A stretch of 41,587 bases of DNA from Modestobacter sp. (GCA_025966175.1 JAOPVN010000108.1:1-41587); one strand, 5' to 3'. Positions 7,005 to 16,360 are shown, numbered from the stretch's first letter. The notes: generated by a model from the sequence alone, not told the origin. Numbers and translations: made by a program.

Positions 7005-8789
7005 TCAGCCCGCAGCGGGGCTCGTCGACGGCGAGGACGTCGTGGCCGTGGCGCTGGTCGTGGCCGACGACGAGGTGGGTGCCGTCGTCGGCGGGGCCTG
7101 GCTGGGGATGGGGACCGCGACGAGCAGCGTGATGACGTCGCCCGCTCCGACCGGGGACCGGGGTCCGGGGTCGGTGCCGACCACGTTGCCGGGCGCCACG
7201 GTGTCGCTCTCGGCGTTGGTGGCGTCGATGTTGCCGTTGTCGATGCCGGCGGCCACCAGCTGCTCACGGGCCGCGGCCTGGGTGAGCCCCCGCACGTCGG
7301 GCATCGGGATGGTCCCGGTGGAGATGCCCAGCCGGATCGCGACGTCCGGTGCGGCCTGGCTGCCCACCGCCGGGTCGATCTGCACGACGGTGCCCTGGGG
7401 AGCGAGGTTGTCGACCTGGTCGGTGCTGATGCTCCCGGTGAACCCGGCGCTCTTCAGCTTCGCGATCGCAGCGGTCTGGTCCAGATCGACCACGTTGGGC
7501 ACCGCGAGGGTGTTGGGGCCGCCGCCGATGACCAGGGTGACGGGCGTCTGCTTGTCGGCCTTGCTGCCGCCGGGCGGGTTCGAGCTGAGGACCTTGTCCT
7601 TCTGGGCCTCGGTGCTCGTCTCCCGGCTGACCGTGCCCAGGATCAGACCGGCGTCCTTGATCTTCGCGGTCGCGGCTTCCTGGGTCAGGCCGGTGAGGTC
7701 GGGCACGGTGACCTGGGCGACCGCGGGCGTCTGGTTGCCCCCGCCCGAGGTGAGCGCGATGGCGATGCCGACGGCGCCCACGATGAGCACGATGCCGGCG
7801 ACCACCAGGGCGATGATCCGGTTCCGCTTGCGCCGGCGGCCCGCCTCGTCGTCGTCGTCCCAGTTGTCGTCGTACCCGTATCCGCCTGGGGTGGCGCCGA
7901 TGATCGTCGTCTTCTCGGCGTCGCTCATCACCGGCGTCGCCTCGACCCGCTGGCCGGCGACGGCGCGGAGCAGGTCCGCGCGCATGTCGGCGGCCGACTG
8001 GTAGCGGTTGGCCGGGTTCTTGCTCATCGCCTTGAGCAGGATGGCGTCGAGCTCCGGGGGGATCTCCGGGTTGATCGACGACGGCGTCCGCGGATCCTCG
8101 CGCACGTGCTGGTACGCGACGGCCACCGGGGAGTCGCCGGTGAACGGCGGCGTGCCGGTGACCAGCTCGTAGAGCAGGCAGCCGGCCGAGTAGACGTCGG
8201 AGCGGGCGTCGACGCCCTCGCCGCGGGCCTGCTCGGGGGAGAGGTACTGGGCGGTGCCGATGACGGCGGCGGTGGAGGTCATCGTCGCGGCGGAGTCGGA
8301 GACGGCCCGGGCGATGCCGAAGTCCATCACCTTGACGGTGCCCTGCGGCGTGATCATCACGTTCCCGGGCTTCACGTCCCGGTGCACGATGCCGTTGCGG
8401 TGGCTGAAGTCCAGGGCCGCGCAGATGTCGGCGGTCAGCGACATGGCGCGCTCGGGCGTGAGCCGTCGCTCGCGCCGCAGGACGTCGCGCAGGGTCTCGC
8501 CCTCGACGTACTCCATGACGATGTACGGGGTGGCCCCGCTGGGGGTGCGGTCCTCGCCGGTGTCGTACACGGCGACGATCGCGGGGTGGTTCAACGAGGC
8601 CGCGGCCTGCGCCTCGCGGCGGAAGCGGACCTGCGACGACGGGTCGCGGGCGAGGTCGTGACGCAGCACCTTGACGGCGACCTCGCGGCCCAGCCGGAGG
8701 TCCCGGCCGCGGTGCACCTCCGCCATGCCGCCACGGCCGAGCACCCCGCCGATCTCGTAGCGCTCACCGAGCACTGAGGGCGTGGTCAT
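7005..8789 (-). CDS. pknB: Serine/threonine protein kinase PknB with PASTA domains
   Basis: A 594-residue transmembrane kinase that senses peptidoglycan fragments and phosphorylates cell-wall and division proteins. The kinase domain spans about residues 10-275: 'GRGGMAEV' P-loop, 'VAVKV' (Lys40), 'HRDVKPGN' (Asp138), 'DFG' (Asp156), and an activation loop 'ATMTSTAAVIGTAQY' with Thr171 and Thr173 at the positions phosphorylated in M. tuberculosis PknB. An acidic juxtamembrane linker is followed by one helix ('IIALVVAGIVLIVGAVGIAIAL', about 335-358). I count three PASTA repeats ('VTVPDLTGL', 'LAVPNVVDL', 'IPMPDVRGL') against four in M. tuberculosis, then a Ser/Thr/Pro tail. Last gene of the minus-strand operon. 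Confidence 0.96.
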   Translation of the reverse strand: MTTPSVLGERYEIGGVLGRGGMAEVHRGRDLRLGREVAVKVLRHDLARDPSSQVRFRREAQAAASLNHPAIVAVYDTGEDRTPSGATPYIVMEYVEGETLRDVLRRERRLTPERAMSLTADICAALDFSHRNGIVHRDVKPGNVMITPQGTVKVMDFGIARAVSDSAATMTSTAAVIGTAQYLSPEQARGEGVDARSDVYSAGCLLYELVTGTPPFTGDSPVAVAYQHVREDPRTPSSINPEIPPELDAILLKAMSKNPANRYQSAADMRADLLRAVAGQRVEATPVMSDAEKTTIIGATPGGYGYDDNWDDDDEAGRRRKRNRIIALVVAGIVLIVGAVGIAIALTSGGGNQTPAVAQVTVPDLTGLTQEAATAKIKDAGLILGTVSRETSTEAQKDKVLSSNPPGGSKADKQTPVTLVIGGGPNTLAVPNVVDLDQTAAIAKLKSAGFTGSISTDQVDNLAPQGTVVQIDPAVGSQAAPDVAIRLGISTGTIPMPDVRGLTQAAAREQLVAAGIDNGNIDATNAESDTVAPGNVVGTDPGPRSPVGAGDVITLLVAVPIPSQAPPTTAPTSSSATTSATATTSSPSTSPAAG

Positions 8790-8925
8790 CGGGGGTCCTC
8801 TCGGCGAGTGTGGTGCGGCGGGCGCGGCTCCGGTGCGGTGGGCCCGGGGGGCGTCACGCAGTCGGGGAGCCTAATCGCTGGCCGGGCACCCGACGGCGCG
8901 ACGCGAGCAGCGCGGGACGGGTGTG

Positions 8926-10653
8926 TCACTGGGTGCCTGCGAGGTCGTTCTGGCGCGATGCGGCGCCCTCGGCGCCCGGCTGGGCGACGCTCGCACCTTC
9001 GCTGGGGAGCGGCTCACCGGGATTCCCGGAGGGCGGGCTGGACGAGGTCGAGCTGCTGGTCGTCGCGGTGCTGGAGGTGCTACTCGAGGACGACGTGGAC
9101 GTGCTCGTGGTCGCTTCCGACGTCAGGGTCGGGGCGGGGCTGTTCCCGCCGCCACCGCCGGGAGGCGCGGGCGGGGTCGTTTCGCCGTCTGTGGGCTCGG
9201 CGGTCGTCTCCTCACCGGTGTCCTCGGGGGTGTAGGCCTCGCCGATGACGTACAGCGTGACCAACGTGCCCTTCGCCAGGTGACCCTTGGCGGGGTCCGC
9301 GGTGACCACCGTGTCCGCGTCCAGGGCGCGGGTCACCGCGGCGAGCTGGGCGTCGCTCGCGTCCTTCCGCCGGACCACGAGGCCGAGACCCTCGAGCTGC
9401 TGCTGGACGGTGTCCGCGTCGCGACCGACGTAGCCGGTGACATCGAAGTCGACGCCGCCGGTGGCGTTGGTGCTCGCCGGGGCCGAGGAACGCGCCGAGG
9501 TGGTCGCACTCGGCGCGGCGGAGCCGCTCCCCTTGTCCCCGGAGAGCACCACGGCCACCCCGGCGCCGACGAGCAGCAGCAGGGCCAGGGCGGCCGCGGC
9601 CCAGATCATCCGGGTCCGTCGGCGCCGCCGCGGGGCCGCGTCGGGCTCCTCGCCGTCGGCCCAGTCGGCCTCGTCGTCCACCGGCGGCCCCTGCAGCGGG
9701 GGCATGACGCGGGGGGCGGTCGACGGTGCGCCGGTGCGCGGGCCCCCAGCTGCCGGGATCATGGCGGTGGCGGTGGCGTCGCCGCCGAGCACCTGGGTCA
9801 TCGCCGTCGGCGGGGGCACGGCGCCGCCGGCTGCGACCTGCCGCACGGCGTCGGCGAAGGCGCCTCCGTCGGGGAAGCGGGCGTCCGGGTCCTTGGCCAG
9901 CGCGCGCTCGATCAGCGCCCGCACCTGCCAGGGGACGTCGGGCGGCAGCGGCGGGGGCGGCCGGTTGATCTGCGCGAGCGCGATGGCCACCTGGGACTCG
10001 CCGTCGAACGGCCGGACACCGGCCACGCACTCGTAGCCGAGCACCCCGAGCGAGTAGACGTCGGATGCGGCGGTCACCACGTGCCCCTGGGCCTGCTCGG
10101 GGGAGAGGTACTGCGCGGTGCCGACGACCATGCCGGTCCGGGTCAGCGGCGCGGCGTCGCGGGCATAGGCGATGCCGAAGTCGGTCAGCTTGACCACGCC
10201 GTCCGGCCGGACCAACAGGTTGCCCGGCTTGATGTCCCGGTGCACCATCCCGGCCGCGTGCGCGGCGGAGAGCCCGTCCCCGGCCTGGCCCAGGACGTCG
10301 AGGGTCTGCTCGGGCGTGAGCCGGCCCCGCTCGGCCAGGATCGTGACCAGCGGCTTGCCCTCGACGAACTCCATGATCAGGTAGGCCAGCCGCTGGCCGT
10401 CCTCGGTGGTCTCGCCGTAGTCGTAGACCGAGGCGATGTTCGGGTGCGACAGCGCCGCGGTGTGTCGTGCCTCGTTCCGGAAGCGGATCAGGAAGCTGGA
10501 GTCGCCGGTGTACTCGCTGCGCAGCACCTTCACCGCGATCGTCCGCCCCAGGGTGCGGTCGCGGGCCTTCCAGACCTCACCCATCCCGCCGGTGGCGATC
10601 GGGGCGGTGACCTCGTACCGGCCGGCCAGCAGGCTCCCCACGCGGACGGCCAT
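8926..10653 (-). CDS. pknA: Serine/threonine protein kinase PknA with a C-terminal PASTA-like domain
   Basis: A 575-residue transmembrane kinase. Kinase motifs: 'ATGGMGEVWKARD', 'AVKVL' (Lys42), 'HRDIKPGN' (Asp140), 'LTDFG' (Asp158), 'MVVGTAQYLSPEQ'. A Pro-rich linker is followed by basic residues and a membrane helix ('IWAAAALALLLLVGAGVAVVL'). Outside the membrane, one PASTA-like domain ('DFDVTGYVGRDADTVQQQLEGLGL ... GTLVTLYVIG') precedes a Thr/Ser/Gly-rich tail; M. tuberculosis PknA lacks PASTA, so this version may bind wall ligand itself. The start overlaps the pbpA stop as TGATG. The 1089-aa track ORF is an upstream extension antisense to nothing real. A 136-bp gap to pknB leaves room for a separate pknB promoter. 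Confidence 0.94.
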   Translation of the reverse strand: MAVRVGSLLAGRYEVTAPIATGGMGEVWKARDRTLGRTIAVKVLRSEYTGDSSFLIRFRNEARHTAALSHPNIASVYDYGETTEDGQRLAYLIMEFVEGKPLVTILAERGRLTPEQTLDVLGQAGDGLSAAHAAGMVHRDIKPGNLLVRPDGVVKLTDFGIAYARDAAPLTRTGMVVGTAQYLSPEQAQGHVVTAASDVYSLGVLGYECVAGVRPFDGESQVAIALAQINRPPPPLPPDVPWQVRALIERALAKDPDARFPDGGAFADAVRQVAAGGAVPPPTAMTQVLGGDATATAMIPAAGGPRTGAPSTAPRVMPPLQGPPVDDEADWADGEEPDAAPRRRRRTRMIWAAAALALLLLVGAGVAVVLSGDKGSGSAAPSATTSARSSAPASTNATGGVDFDVTGYVGRDADTVQQQLEGLGLVVRRKDASDAQLAAVTRALDADTVVTADPAKGHLAKGTLVTLYVIGEAYTPEDTGEETTAEPTDGETTPPAPPGGGGGNSPAPTLTSEATTSTSTSSSSSTSSTATTSSSTSSSPPSGNPGEPLPSEGASVAQPGAEGAASRQNDLAGTQ

Positions 10654-12113
10654 CAGCCCCCGCCTCCCTGGCCGTTGAGGTAGGCCTCCATGACCGCCTT
10701 GGCGATCGGCGCGGAGGTGTCGCCGCCGGTGCCGCCGCCGTTGCGGATGAAGACCGCCACGGCGATCTTCGGGTCGGCGGCGGGGGCGAAGCCGATGAAC
10801 CAGTTGTGGTCGGGGCCGGCGTTCTGCGCCGTCCCGGTCTTCCCGGCCACCTCGACGCCGTCGATCCGGGCCTTCCGGCCCGTGCCGTGGTCCACGACGC
10901 TGGTCATCATCGTGGTCAGCTCGTGGGCGATGTCGGCGGAGACAGGCCGGCTCATCTCCGCGGGGTCGGTCTGGTCGACGACCGTGAGGTCCGGGGCCTG
11001 GATCGAGTCGACCAGGTAGGGCTTCATCAGCCTGCCGTCGTTGGCGACGGCGGCGGCGATCATCGCCGCCTGCATCGGGGTCACGGCCACGTCCTTCTGA
11101 CCGATCGAGGTCTGCGCCAGTGCGGCGTCGTCCGCGACGTCCCCGATGGTGCTGGGCGCCACCGTCAGGGGGATGTCGAAGCCCTTGCCGTTGATGCCGA
11201 ACGCATCGGCCATGTCCCGGACGGCGTTCTCGCCGAGGTTCATGCCGAGCTGGCCGAAGGCGGTGTTGCAGGAGGTCGTCAGGGCCGCGATCAGCGTCTG
11301 GTCGGCGCCGCCGTTGCAGCTCTCGCCGTTGTAGTTGATCAGCGGCCGGGAGCTGCCGGGCAGGGTCAGCTGATCCGGCGCCGGCACGGTGGTCTCCGGC
11401 GTGTAGCGGCCGGAGGCCAGTGCGGCGGCGGAGACGACGACCTTGAAGATCGACCCGGCCGGGTACCGCTCGGAGATGGCCTGGTTGATCCGCGGGTCGG
11501 GCTGGTCGGAACCCTCGGGCGGGGTGATCGACTCGGCGTAGGCGCGCATCGCGGCCGGGTCGTGGCTGGACAGCTGCGCCGGGTCGTAGGTCGGCGTGCT
11601 GGCCAGGGCGAGGATCGCACCGGTCGAGGGGTCCAGGGCGACGACGGCCCCGGTGACGCCCTTCAGGCTGTCCATCGCCGCCTGCTGCGTGGCCGGGTCC
11701 AGGGTCAGCTCGACGTTGCCGCCCGAGGGGTCGCGGCCGGTGAGGATGTCGCCGAGCCGGCGCAGCGCCAGCCGGCTGTCGGTGCCGGCGAGTACGGGGT
11801 TCTCGGCCCGCTCGAGCCCGGTCCGGCCGAACAGCACGGAGTAGTAGCCGGTGACGGCGGCGTACAGCGGGCCCTGCGGGTACTGCCGCAGGTAGTTGAG
11901 GGTCTCCCCGGTCGGGATCGAGGAGGCGATCTCGTTGCCGGCGACGACGATCGCGCCGCGCTCCCGGTCGTACTCCTCGGTCAGCACCCGGGTGTTGCGC
12001 GGGTTCTCCCGCAGCGACTGGGCGCGCACCACCTGGATGATGTTGACGTTGACGATCAGCAGGGTGAACAGCACCAGCACGCTGATGGCCACCTTGCGCA
12101 GCGGGGCGTTCAC
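10653..12113 (-). CDS. pbpA: Penicillin-binding protein PbpA (class B transpeptidase)
   Basis: A 486-residue bitopic transpeptidase that cross-links peptidoglycan. The N-terminal anchor is 'VAISVLVLFTLLIVNVNIIQV'. Penicillin-binding motifs are SIFK (Ser about 221, 'YPAGSIFKVV'), SCN ('TTSCNTAFG', about 281) and KTG ('AGKTGTAQN', about 425). Length matches actinobacterial PbpA (Rv0016c). The GTG start at 12113 overlaps the rodA stop as GTGA, so it is translationally coupled to its SEDS partner. Substrate of the neighbouring kinases in mycobacteria by published work; that is extrapolated here. Confidence 0.95.
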   Translation of the reverse strand: MNAPLRKVAISVLVLFTLLIVNVNIIQVVRAQSLRENPRNTRVLTEEYDRERGAIVVAGNEIASSIPTGETLNYLRQYPQGPLYAAVTGYYSVLFGRTGLERAENPVLAGTDSRLALRRLGDILTGRDPSGGNVELTLDPATQQAAMDSLKGVTGAVVALDPSTGAILALASTPTYDPAQLSSHDPAAMRAYAESITPPEGSDQPDPRINQAISERYPAGSIFKVVVSAAALASGRYTPETTVPAPDQLTLPGSSRPLINYNGESCNGGADQTLIAALTTSCNTAFGQLGMNLGENAVRDMADAFGINGKGFDIPLTVAPSTIGDVADDAALAQTSIGQKDVAVTPMQAAMIAAAVANDGRLMKPYLVDSIQAPDLTVVDQTDPAEMSRPVSADIAHELTTMMTSVVDHGTGRKARIDGVEVAGKTGTAQNAGPDHNWFIGFAPAADPKIAVAVFIRNGGGTGGDTSAPIAKAVMEAYLNGQGGGG

Positions 12114-13531
12114 GGGCGCACGACCTCCGTCGGGGCGTCGGTGAGCTTGGGCGGGGTGGCCTGCGGGGGCGCGACCGGGCGGCGGGCGGCGTCACTGATC
12201 CGGATCAGCAGCGCGACCAGGCCGAAGTTCGCCACCAGTGAGGAGCCTCCGTAGGCGAGGAAGGGGGTGGTCAGGCCGGTCAGCGGCAGCAGCCCGGTGA
12301 CCCCGCCCAGGACGACGAAGACCTGCCAGGCGACGGCGAACGCCAGCCCGGCGGCGAGCAGCTTGCCGAAGCCGTCCCGGACGACGAGGGAGGTCCGCAG
12401 CCCCCGCTCGACCAGGACCAGGTAGAGCACGATGACCGCGACCAGGCCGAACAGGCCCAGCTCCTCGCCGATCGCGGAGGCGATGAAGTCGCTCTTGGCC
12501 ACCGGTACCTGGTCCGGTCGCCCGCCGCCCAGCCCGGCGCCGAACAGGCCCCCGGTGCCGAGGCTGAACAACGACTGGACGATCTGGTAGCCGCCGGTGT
12601 CCTGGTAGGCGAAGGGGTCCAGCCAGGTGTCGACCCGGACCCGCACGTGGCCGAAGACCTGGTAGGCCACGTACGCGCCGCCGGAGAACAGGATGACGCC
12701 GATGACCAGCCAGCTGGCCCGCTCGGTGGCGACGTAGAGCATCACCACGAAGATGCCGAACAGCAGCAGCGAGCTGCCCAGGTCGCGCTCGAAGACCAGC
12801 ACCAGGATCGAGGCCACCCAGGCCAGCAGCACCGGGCCCAGGTCGCGGCCGCGGGGCAGCTCCAGGCGCAGCACCCGGCGGCTGGCCAGCGCCAGCACGT
12901 CGCGCTTGTCGACCAGGTAGGCGGCGAAGAAGACGACCAGGCAGATCTTGGCGAACTCACCGGGCTGGATGGAGAACCCGGCGACCCGGATCCACAGCTT
13001 GGCGCCGTAGACCTCGGAGATCGAGGCGGGCAGCACCGCCGGGATGGCCAGCAGGACCAGGCCCACCAGGGCCAGCGTGTAGGCGAACCGGGCGAGCACC
13101 CGGTGGTCCCGGACGACGACCAGGACGGCGACGAACAGCGCCAGCCCCACGGTCGCCCACAGCAGCTGGACCGGTGCGTCCTCCCCCCCGGAGTTCTTGC
13201 CACCGAGCTGGTCCCCGGCGATGTCGAGCCGGTGGATCATCGTCAGGCCCAGGCCCATCAGCACCGCGACGCAGGGCAGCAGCAGCGGGTCGGCGTAGGG
13301 GGCGAACCGGCGGACGACGACGTGGGCGACCACCCAGAGCGCGGTGAACCAGGTGCCGAAGGTGGCCAGCTCCGGGCTCAGCGAGTCGGTGACGGTGAGG
13401 TCGACGATGCACTGCGCGGCGAGCGTGATGAGCACCGCGAAGCCGAGCAGCGCGAGCTCGGTGCCTCGCCGCGTGGGGGTAGGGGTGCTGCCGGCCGCGC
13501 CGACGCGGGGGTCGGTCCCGGGACCGGTCAC
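12110..13531 (-). CDS. rodA: SEDS peptidoglycan glycosyltransferase RodA/FtsW family
   Basis: A polytopic (about 10-12 helices) SEDS protein that polymerises lipid II, working with PbpA. Family motifs visible include 'SIQPGEFAKICLVVFFAAYL', 'VFERDLGSSLLLFGIFVVML' and 'GLTTPFLAYGGSSLVANFGLVALL'. The track ORF starts too far upstream inside pstP. The ATG straddling the pstP stop (13563) is in the wrong frame and ends after 11 codons (MTRRTTRRARP). The first usable in-frame start is GTG at 13531, giving 473 residues beginning MTGPGTDPRVGAAG. The SD before it (GGGCGAGG) is modest. Confidence 0.92.
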   Translation of the reverse strand: MTGPGTDPRVGAAGSTPTPTRRGTELALLGFAVLITLAAQCIVDLTVTDSLSPELATFGTWFTALWVVAHVVVRRFAPYADPLLLPCVAVLMGLGLTMIHRLDIAGDQLGGKNSGGEDAPVQLLWATVGLALFVAVLVVVRDHRVLARFAYTLALVGLVLLAIPAVLPASISEVYGAKLWIRVAGFSIQPGEFAKICLVVFFAAYLVDKRDVLALASRRVLRLELPRGRDLGPVLLAWVASILVLVFERDLGSSLLLFGIFVVMLYVATERASWLVIGVILFSGGAYVAYQVFGHVRVRVDTWLDPFAYQDTGGYQIVQSLFSLGTGGLFGAGLGGGRPDQVPVAKSDFIASAIGEELGLFGLVAVIVLYLVLVERGLRTSLVVRDGFGKLLAAGLAFAVAWQVFVVLGGVTGLLPLTGLTTPFLAYGGSSLVANFGLVALLIRISDAARRPVAPPQATPPKLTDAPTEVVRP

Positions 13532-13562
13532 GGCCTCGCCCGACGCGTCGTTCTGCGGGTCA

Positions 13563-15011
13563 TCAGTCGGCCTCCCGGCAGTCCACTCCCGGCTCGCCGG
13601 TCCGGGTCTGCGCCGTGCCCGTTGCCGAGCTCGTCGCGGCCGGTGCCGTGGTCGGTGCCGCGGTGGTGGCCGGAGGCGCGGTGGTGGCCGGAGGCGCGGG
13701 GACACCGGCGGTCAGGGCCGGGTCGACCGCGCCCGTGGGCGCGGCGGCGGTGGCGGCGGCGGGGGGCGAGGAGGTGCTGGAGGCGTTGCTCGGGGTGGTC
13801 GGGCAGACCGGCAGCCGCTGGCCGCGCAGGTTGGACAGGATCCGGTCGGCGTCGTCCCGGTCGGTGGCGGCGATCCCGCCGGTGACCCGGCTGCGGGCGG
13901 CCTGGGTGAGGTCGGTGGTGGCCAGCCCGGTCGCCTGGTCCAGCCGGTAGAGGTCGATGCCGACGATGGAGGCGTCCAGCCCCTGGAAGACGGCGACCTG
14001 GTCGCCGTCGGCCGCCGGGGCGACCCCGACGAACCAGTGGCCCATGACGAACAGGTACCCGCCGACGGCGGCGGCACCGAGGACCACGACGGCGGCCAGC
14101 GCGATCAGCGCGGTGCGCAGCGGGCGGCGACGGCGCGGGGGCGGGGAGCTGGCGGCCAGCGCGGAGCTGGGCTGGGCCGGCTGCGGATCGGCGAGGGCGG
14201 CCCGGCCGGCGGCCGACCGGGGATCGACCTCCCGCTGACCGATGTTGTCCCCGGCGGCCCCGTCGACGACCGGGTCGATGAGGACGCCCCGGCCGTCGTC
14301 CTCGACGACGTCGGCGACGATGCAGGTGATGTTGTCCGGACCGCCGCTGCGCAGTGCCAGCTCGATCAGCCGGTCCGCGGTGGCCTGCGGGTCCGGTTCG
14401 TGCATCGCCTGGGCGAGGGTCTCGAAGGTGACCACACCGGAGAGCCCGTCGGAGCACAGCAGGTAGCGGTCGCCGGCACGCGCGTCGCGCATCGACAGGT
14501 CGGGCTCGACGTCCTGGCCGTTGAGGGCCCGCAGCAGCAGCGAGCGCTGCGGGTGGCTGTTGGCCTCCTCCTCGGTGATCCGGCCGTCGTCGATGAGGGT
14601 CTGCACGAACGTGTCGTCGTGGGTGATCTGGTTGAGCTCGCCGTCGCGCATCAGGTAGGCGCGCGAGTCACCGACGTGGCAGAGCCCCAGCCGGCCACCG
14701 GCGAAGAGGACGGCGGTGAGCGTCGTCCCCATGCCCTCCAGGTGCGGTGCCTCGCGGATGACCTCGCGCAGGTGCTCGCTGCCGTCGAAGACCGCCTGCC
14801 GCAGCGCCTGCAGCAGGTCGCCGGAGGGGGCGTCGTCGTCCAGGTGCTCGAGGGCGGCGATGACGACCTTGCTGGCGACGTCGCCGGCCGCGTGACCGCC
14901 CATGCCGTCGGCGACGGCGAGCAACCGGGGGCCGGCGTACACCGAGTCCTGGTTGGTGCCGCGGATGAGCCCGCGGTCGGAGCGGGCGGCGTAGCGCAGG
15001 ACGAGAGTCAT
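13563..15011 (-). CDS. pstP: PP2C-family serine/threonine protein phosphatase PstP
   Basis: A 482-residue membrane phosphatase that reverses PknA/PknB phosphorylation. The N-terminal PP2C domain (about 1-235) has 'RGTNQDSVYA', 'ADGMGGHAAGD', 'GDSRAYLMR', 'CSDGLSGV' and 'GGPDNITCIVADV', so all metal-binding Asp motifs are present. One helix follows ('LIALAAVVVLGAAAVGGYLFV', about 305), then an extracellular domain and a Thr/Ala/Pro-rich tail ending 'CREAD'. The start ATG at 15011 overlaps the fhaB stop as ATGA. Length is comparable to M. tuberculosis PstP. Confidence 0.96.
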   Translation of the reverse strand: MTLVLRYAARSDRGLIRGTNQDSVYAGPRLLAVADGMGGHAAGDVASKVVIAALEHLDDDAPSGDLLQALRQAVFDGSEHLREVIREAPHLEGMGTTLTAVLFAGGRLGLCHVGDSRAYLMRDGELNQITHDDTFVQTLIDDGRITEEEANSHPQRSLLLRALNGQDVEPDLSMRDARAGDRYLLCSDGLSGVVTFETLAQAMHEPDPQATADRLIELALRSGGPDNITCIVADVVEDDGRGVLIDPVVDGAAGDNIGQREVDPRSAAGRAALADPQPAQPSSALAASSPPPRRRRPLRTALIALAAVVVLGAAAVGGYLFVMGHWFVGVAPAADGDQVAVFQGLDASIVGIDLYRLDQATGLATTDLTQAARSRVTGGIAATDRDDADRILSNLRGQRLPVCPTTPSNASSTSSPPAAATAAAPTGAVDPALTAGVPAPPATTAPPATTAAPTTAPAATSSATGTAQTRTGEPGVDCREAD

Positions 15012-15466
15012 GAGCGGAGCTCCAGCACGGTCTGCCCGATCCGGATCGGCTGGCCAGGGGAGACCAGCAGCGGGCCCTGCACGCGCTGCTGGTCGAGGTA
15101 GGTGCCGTTGGTCGACCCGAGGTCCTCCACGTACCACTGGCCGCTGCGGTTGGTCAGCCGCGCGTGCCGGGAGGAGGCGAAGTCGTCGGTGAGCACGAGG
15201 GTGGAGTCGTCGGCGCGGCCCACCAGGATCGCCTGCTCTCCGAGGGTGATGCGGGTGCCCGACAGCGGGCCGGCGGTCACGACGAGGTGCCGCGGGCCGC
15301 GGCTGCCGCGCTTGCGCCCGGCGGGTGCGCGGGGAGGCACGGAGGCCACCCGCCCGGCCCGGCCGCCGAACAGGTCGGCCCGGACCACCCGGAAGGCGGC
15401 GAAGATGAACAGCCAGAGCAGCAGCAGGAAGCCGAAGCGGAAGGCCTGTAGGACGATCTCCGCCAT
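15008..15466 (-). CDS. fhaB: FHA domain protein FhaB/FipA
   Basis: A 152-residue protein with an N-terminal membrane helix ('FGFLLLLWLFIFAAFRVV') and a C-terminal FHA domain that binds phosphothreonine: 'LVGRADDSTLVLTDDFASSRHARL ... DLGSTNGTYLDQQRV'. In mycobacteria the orthologue (Rv0019c, FipA) links FtsZ and FtsQ under oxidative stress. The ATG at 15466 begins 34 bp after the fhaA stop. Both FHA genes precede the phosphatase and kinases in one transcription unit. Confidence 0.95.
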   Translation of the reverse strand: MAEIVLQAFRFGFLLLLWLFIFAAFRVVRADLFGGRAGRVASVPPRAPAGRKRGSRGPRHLVVTAGPLSGTRITLGEQAILVGRADDSTLVLTDDFASSRHARLTNRSGQWYVEDLGSTNGTYLDQQRVQGPLLVSPGQPIRIGQTVLELRS

Positions 15467-15500
15467 CAGCCGGCCACCCCGGGCCCACGCGCGAGCTCGC

Positions 15501-16307
15501 TCACGTGCCGTCCTGCCGGTAGACGAGCACCGAGTGGCCGATCCGGATGACGTCGCCGTCGGCGAGCTCCTGGCGGGCGACCCGCCGGCCGTTGACCAGG
15601 GTGCCGTTGGTCGAGCCGAGGTCCTCCACGACGACGGTGCCGCCGGAGAGCTGGACGTCGGCGTGCTTGCGGCTCACCCCGGTGTCGGGCAGCCGGACGT
15701 CGGCCTCCGTGCCGCGGCCCAGGACGTTGCTCCCCGGCTCGAGCACGTGCTTGGTGCCCGGCCCGTCGACCACCAGGACGTGCGCGACCCGCTGGCCCCG
15801 ACGGCCCACGATCGAGGGCTCCTGGGCGCCGGTGTCGGTGGCGCCGACGCGCAGGGAGGGCAGCGGCGGCAGCGGGGGCAGCCCGGGCGGCGCCGGCGGT
15901 GCGGCGGCGGCCGGCTCGGCCCGCTGACCGGCACCGGTGTCGCTGACGTGCCCGGCCACCTCGAAGACCCCGGTGCGCAACTCCTCGTCGCGCTCCAGCC
16001 GGACCTGGATCTCACCGAAGGTCTGGTAGCCCTCGGTCTCGATGTGCTCGGCGACCATGTCGGCCAGCTCGGCGGCCAGCTGCTCGGACCACTCGGCGAG
16101 GTTGTCGAAGTCGACCGGGCCGAGGGTCACCACGAACAGGTTGGGGGACAGCACCCGACCGCCACTGAGCACCGAGCGCTGCTCGTCGGCCTCACGCTGC
16201 AGGGCGTGGGCGATCTCCGCGGGGTGGACCTTGCCCTTGAAGACGCGGGCGAACGCGAGTCCGACCATGCCCTCGAGGCGTCGCTCGAAGCGCTGCAGCA
16301 CACCCAC
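15501..16307 (-). CDS. fhaA: DUF3662 and FHA domain protein FhaA
   Basis: First gene of the kinase operon; 268 residues. An N-terminal DUF3662 domain ('LQRFERRLEGMVGLAFARVFKGKVHPAEIA', about 1-120) is joined by a short Pro-rich linker ('PPAPPGLPPLPPLPS') to a C-terminal FHA domain ('NVLGRGTEADVRLPDTGVSRKHADVQL', 'DLGSTNGTLVNGRRV'). FhaA scaffolds phosphorylated wall-synthesis proteins such as MviN in mycobacteria. The M. tuberculosis protein is 527 residues, mainly through a longer linker, so this is a compact version. The GTG at 16307 with SD GAGGGAG fits; the 673-aa track ORF is an upstream extension. Confidence 0.94.
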   Translation of the reverse strand: MGVLQRFERRLEGMVGLAFARVFKGKVHPAEIAHALQREADEQRSVLSGGRVLSPNLFVVTLGPVDFDNLAEWSEQLAAELADMVAEHIETEGYQTFGEIQVRLERDEELRTGVFEVAGHVSDTGAGQRAEPAAAAPPAPPGLPPLPPLPSLRVGATDTGAQEPSIVGRRGQRVAHVLVVDGPGTKHVLEPGSNVLGRGTEADVRLPDTGVSRKHADVQLSGGTVVVEDLGSTNGTLVNGRRVARQELADGDVIRIGHSVLVYRQDGT

Positions 16308-16354
16308 AGTCGCTCCCTCGCGTTCGGCTGACCTCCCACTGCCCTTGAGCGCTG

Positions 16355-16360
16355 ATCGTA
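16355..16360 (-). promoter_or_regulatory. Possible -10 box for the fhaA-pknB operon
   Basis: On the minus strand 'GGTTACGATCAGC' holds TACGAT (16360-16355), about 50 bp upstream of the fhaA GTG. The 250 bp between fhaA and tRNA-Leu is otherwise gene-free. I do not see a clear -35 element. Confidence 0.35.

Noticed and set aside
10653-12195. N-terminal extension of the pknA ORF (8926-12195)
   Set aside because: The upstream part is the wrong frame of pbpA; the kinase starts at ATG 10653 coupled to the pbpA stop.
13528-13563. ATG overlapping the pstP stop as rodA start
   Set aside because: It is out of frame with rodA and ends after 11 codons (MTRRTTRRARP). GTG 13531 is in frame.
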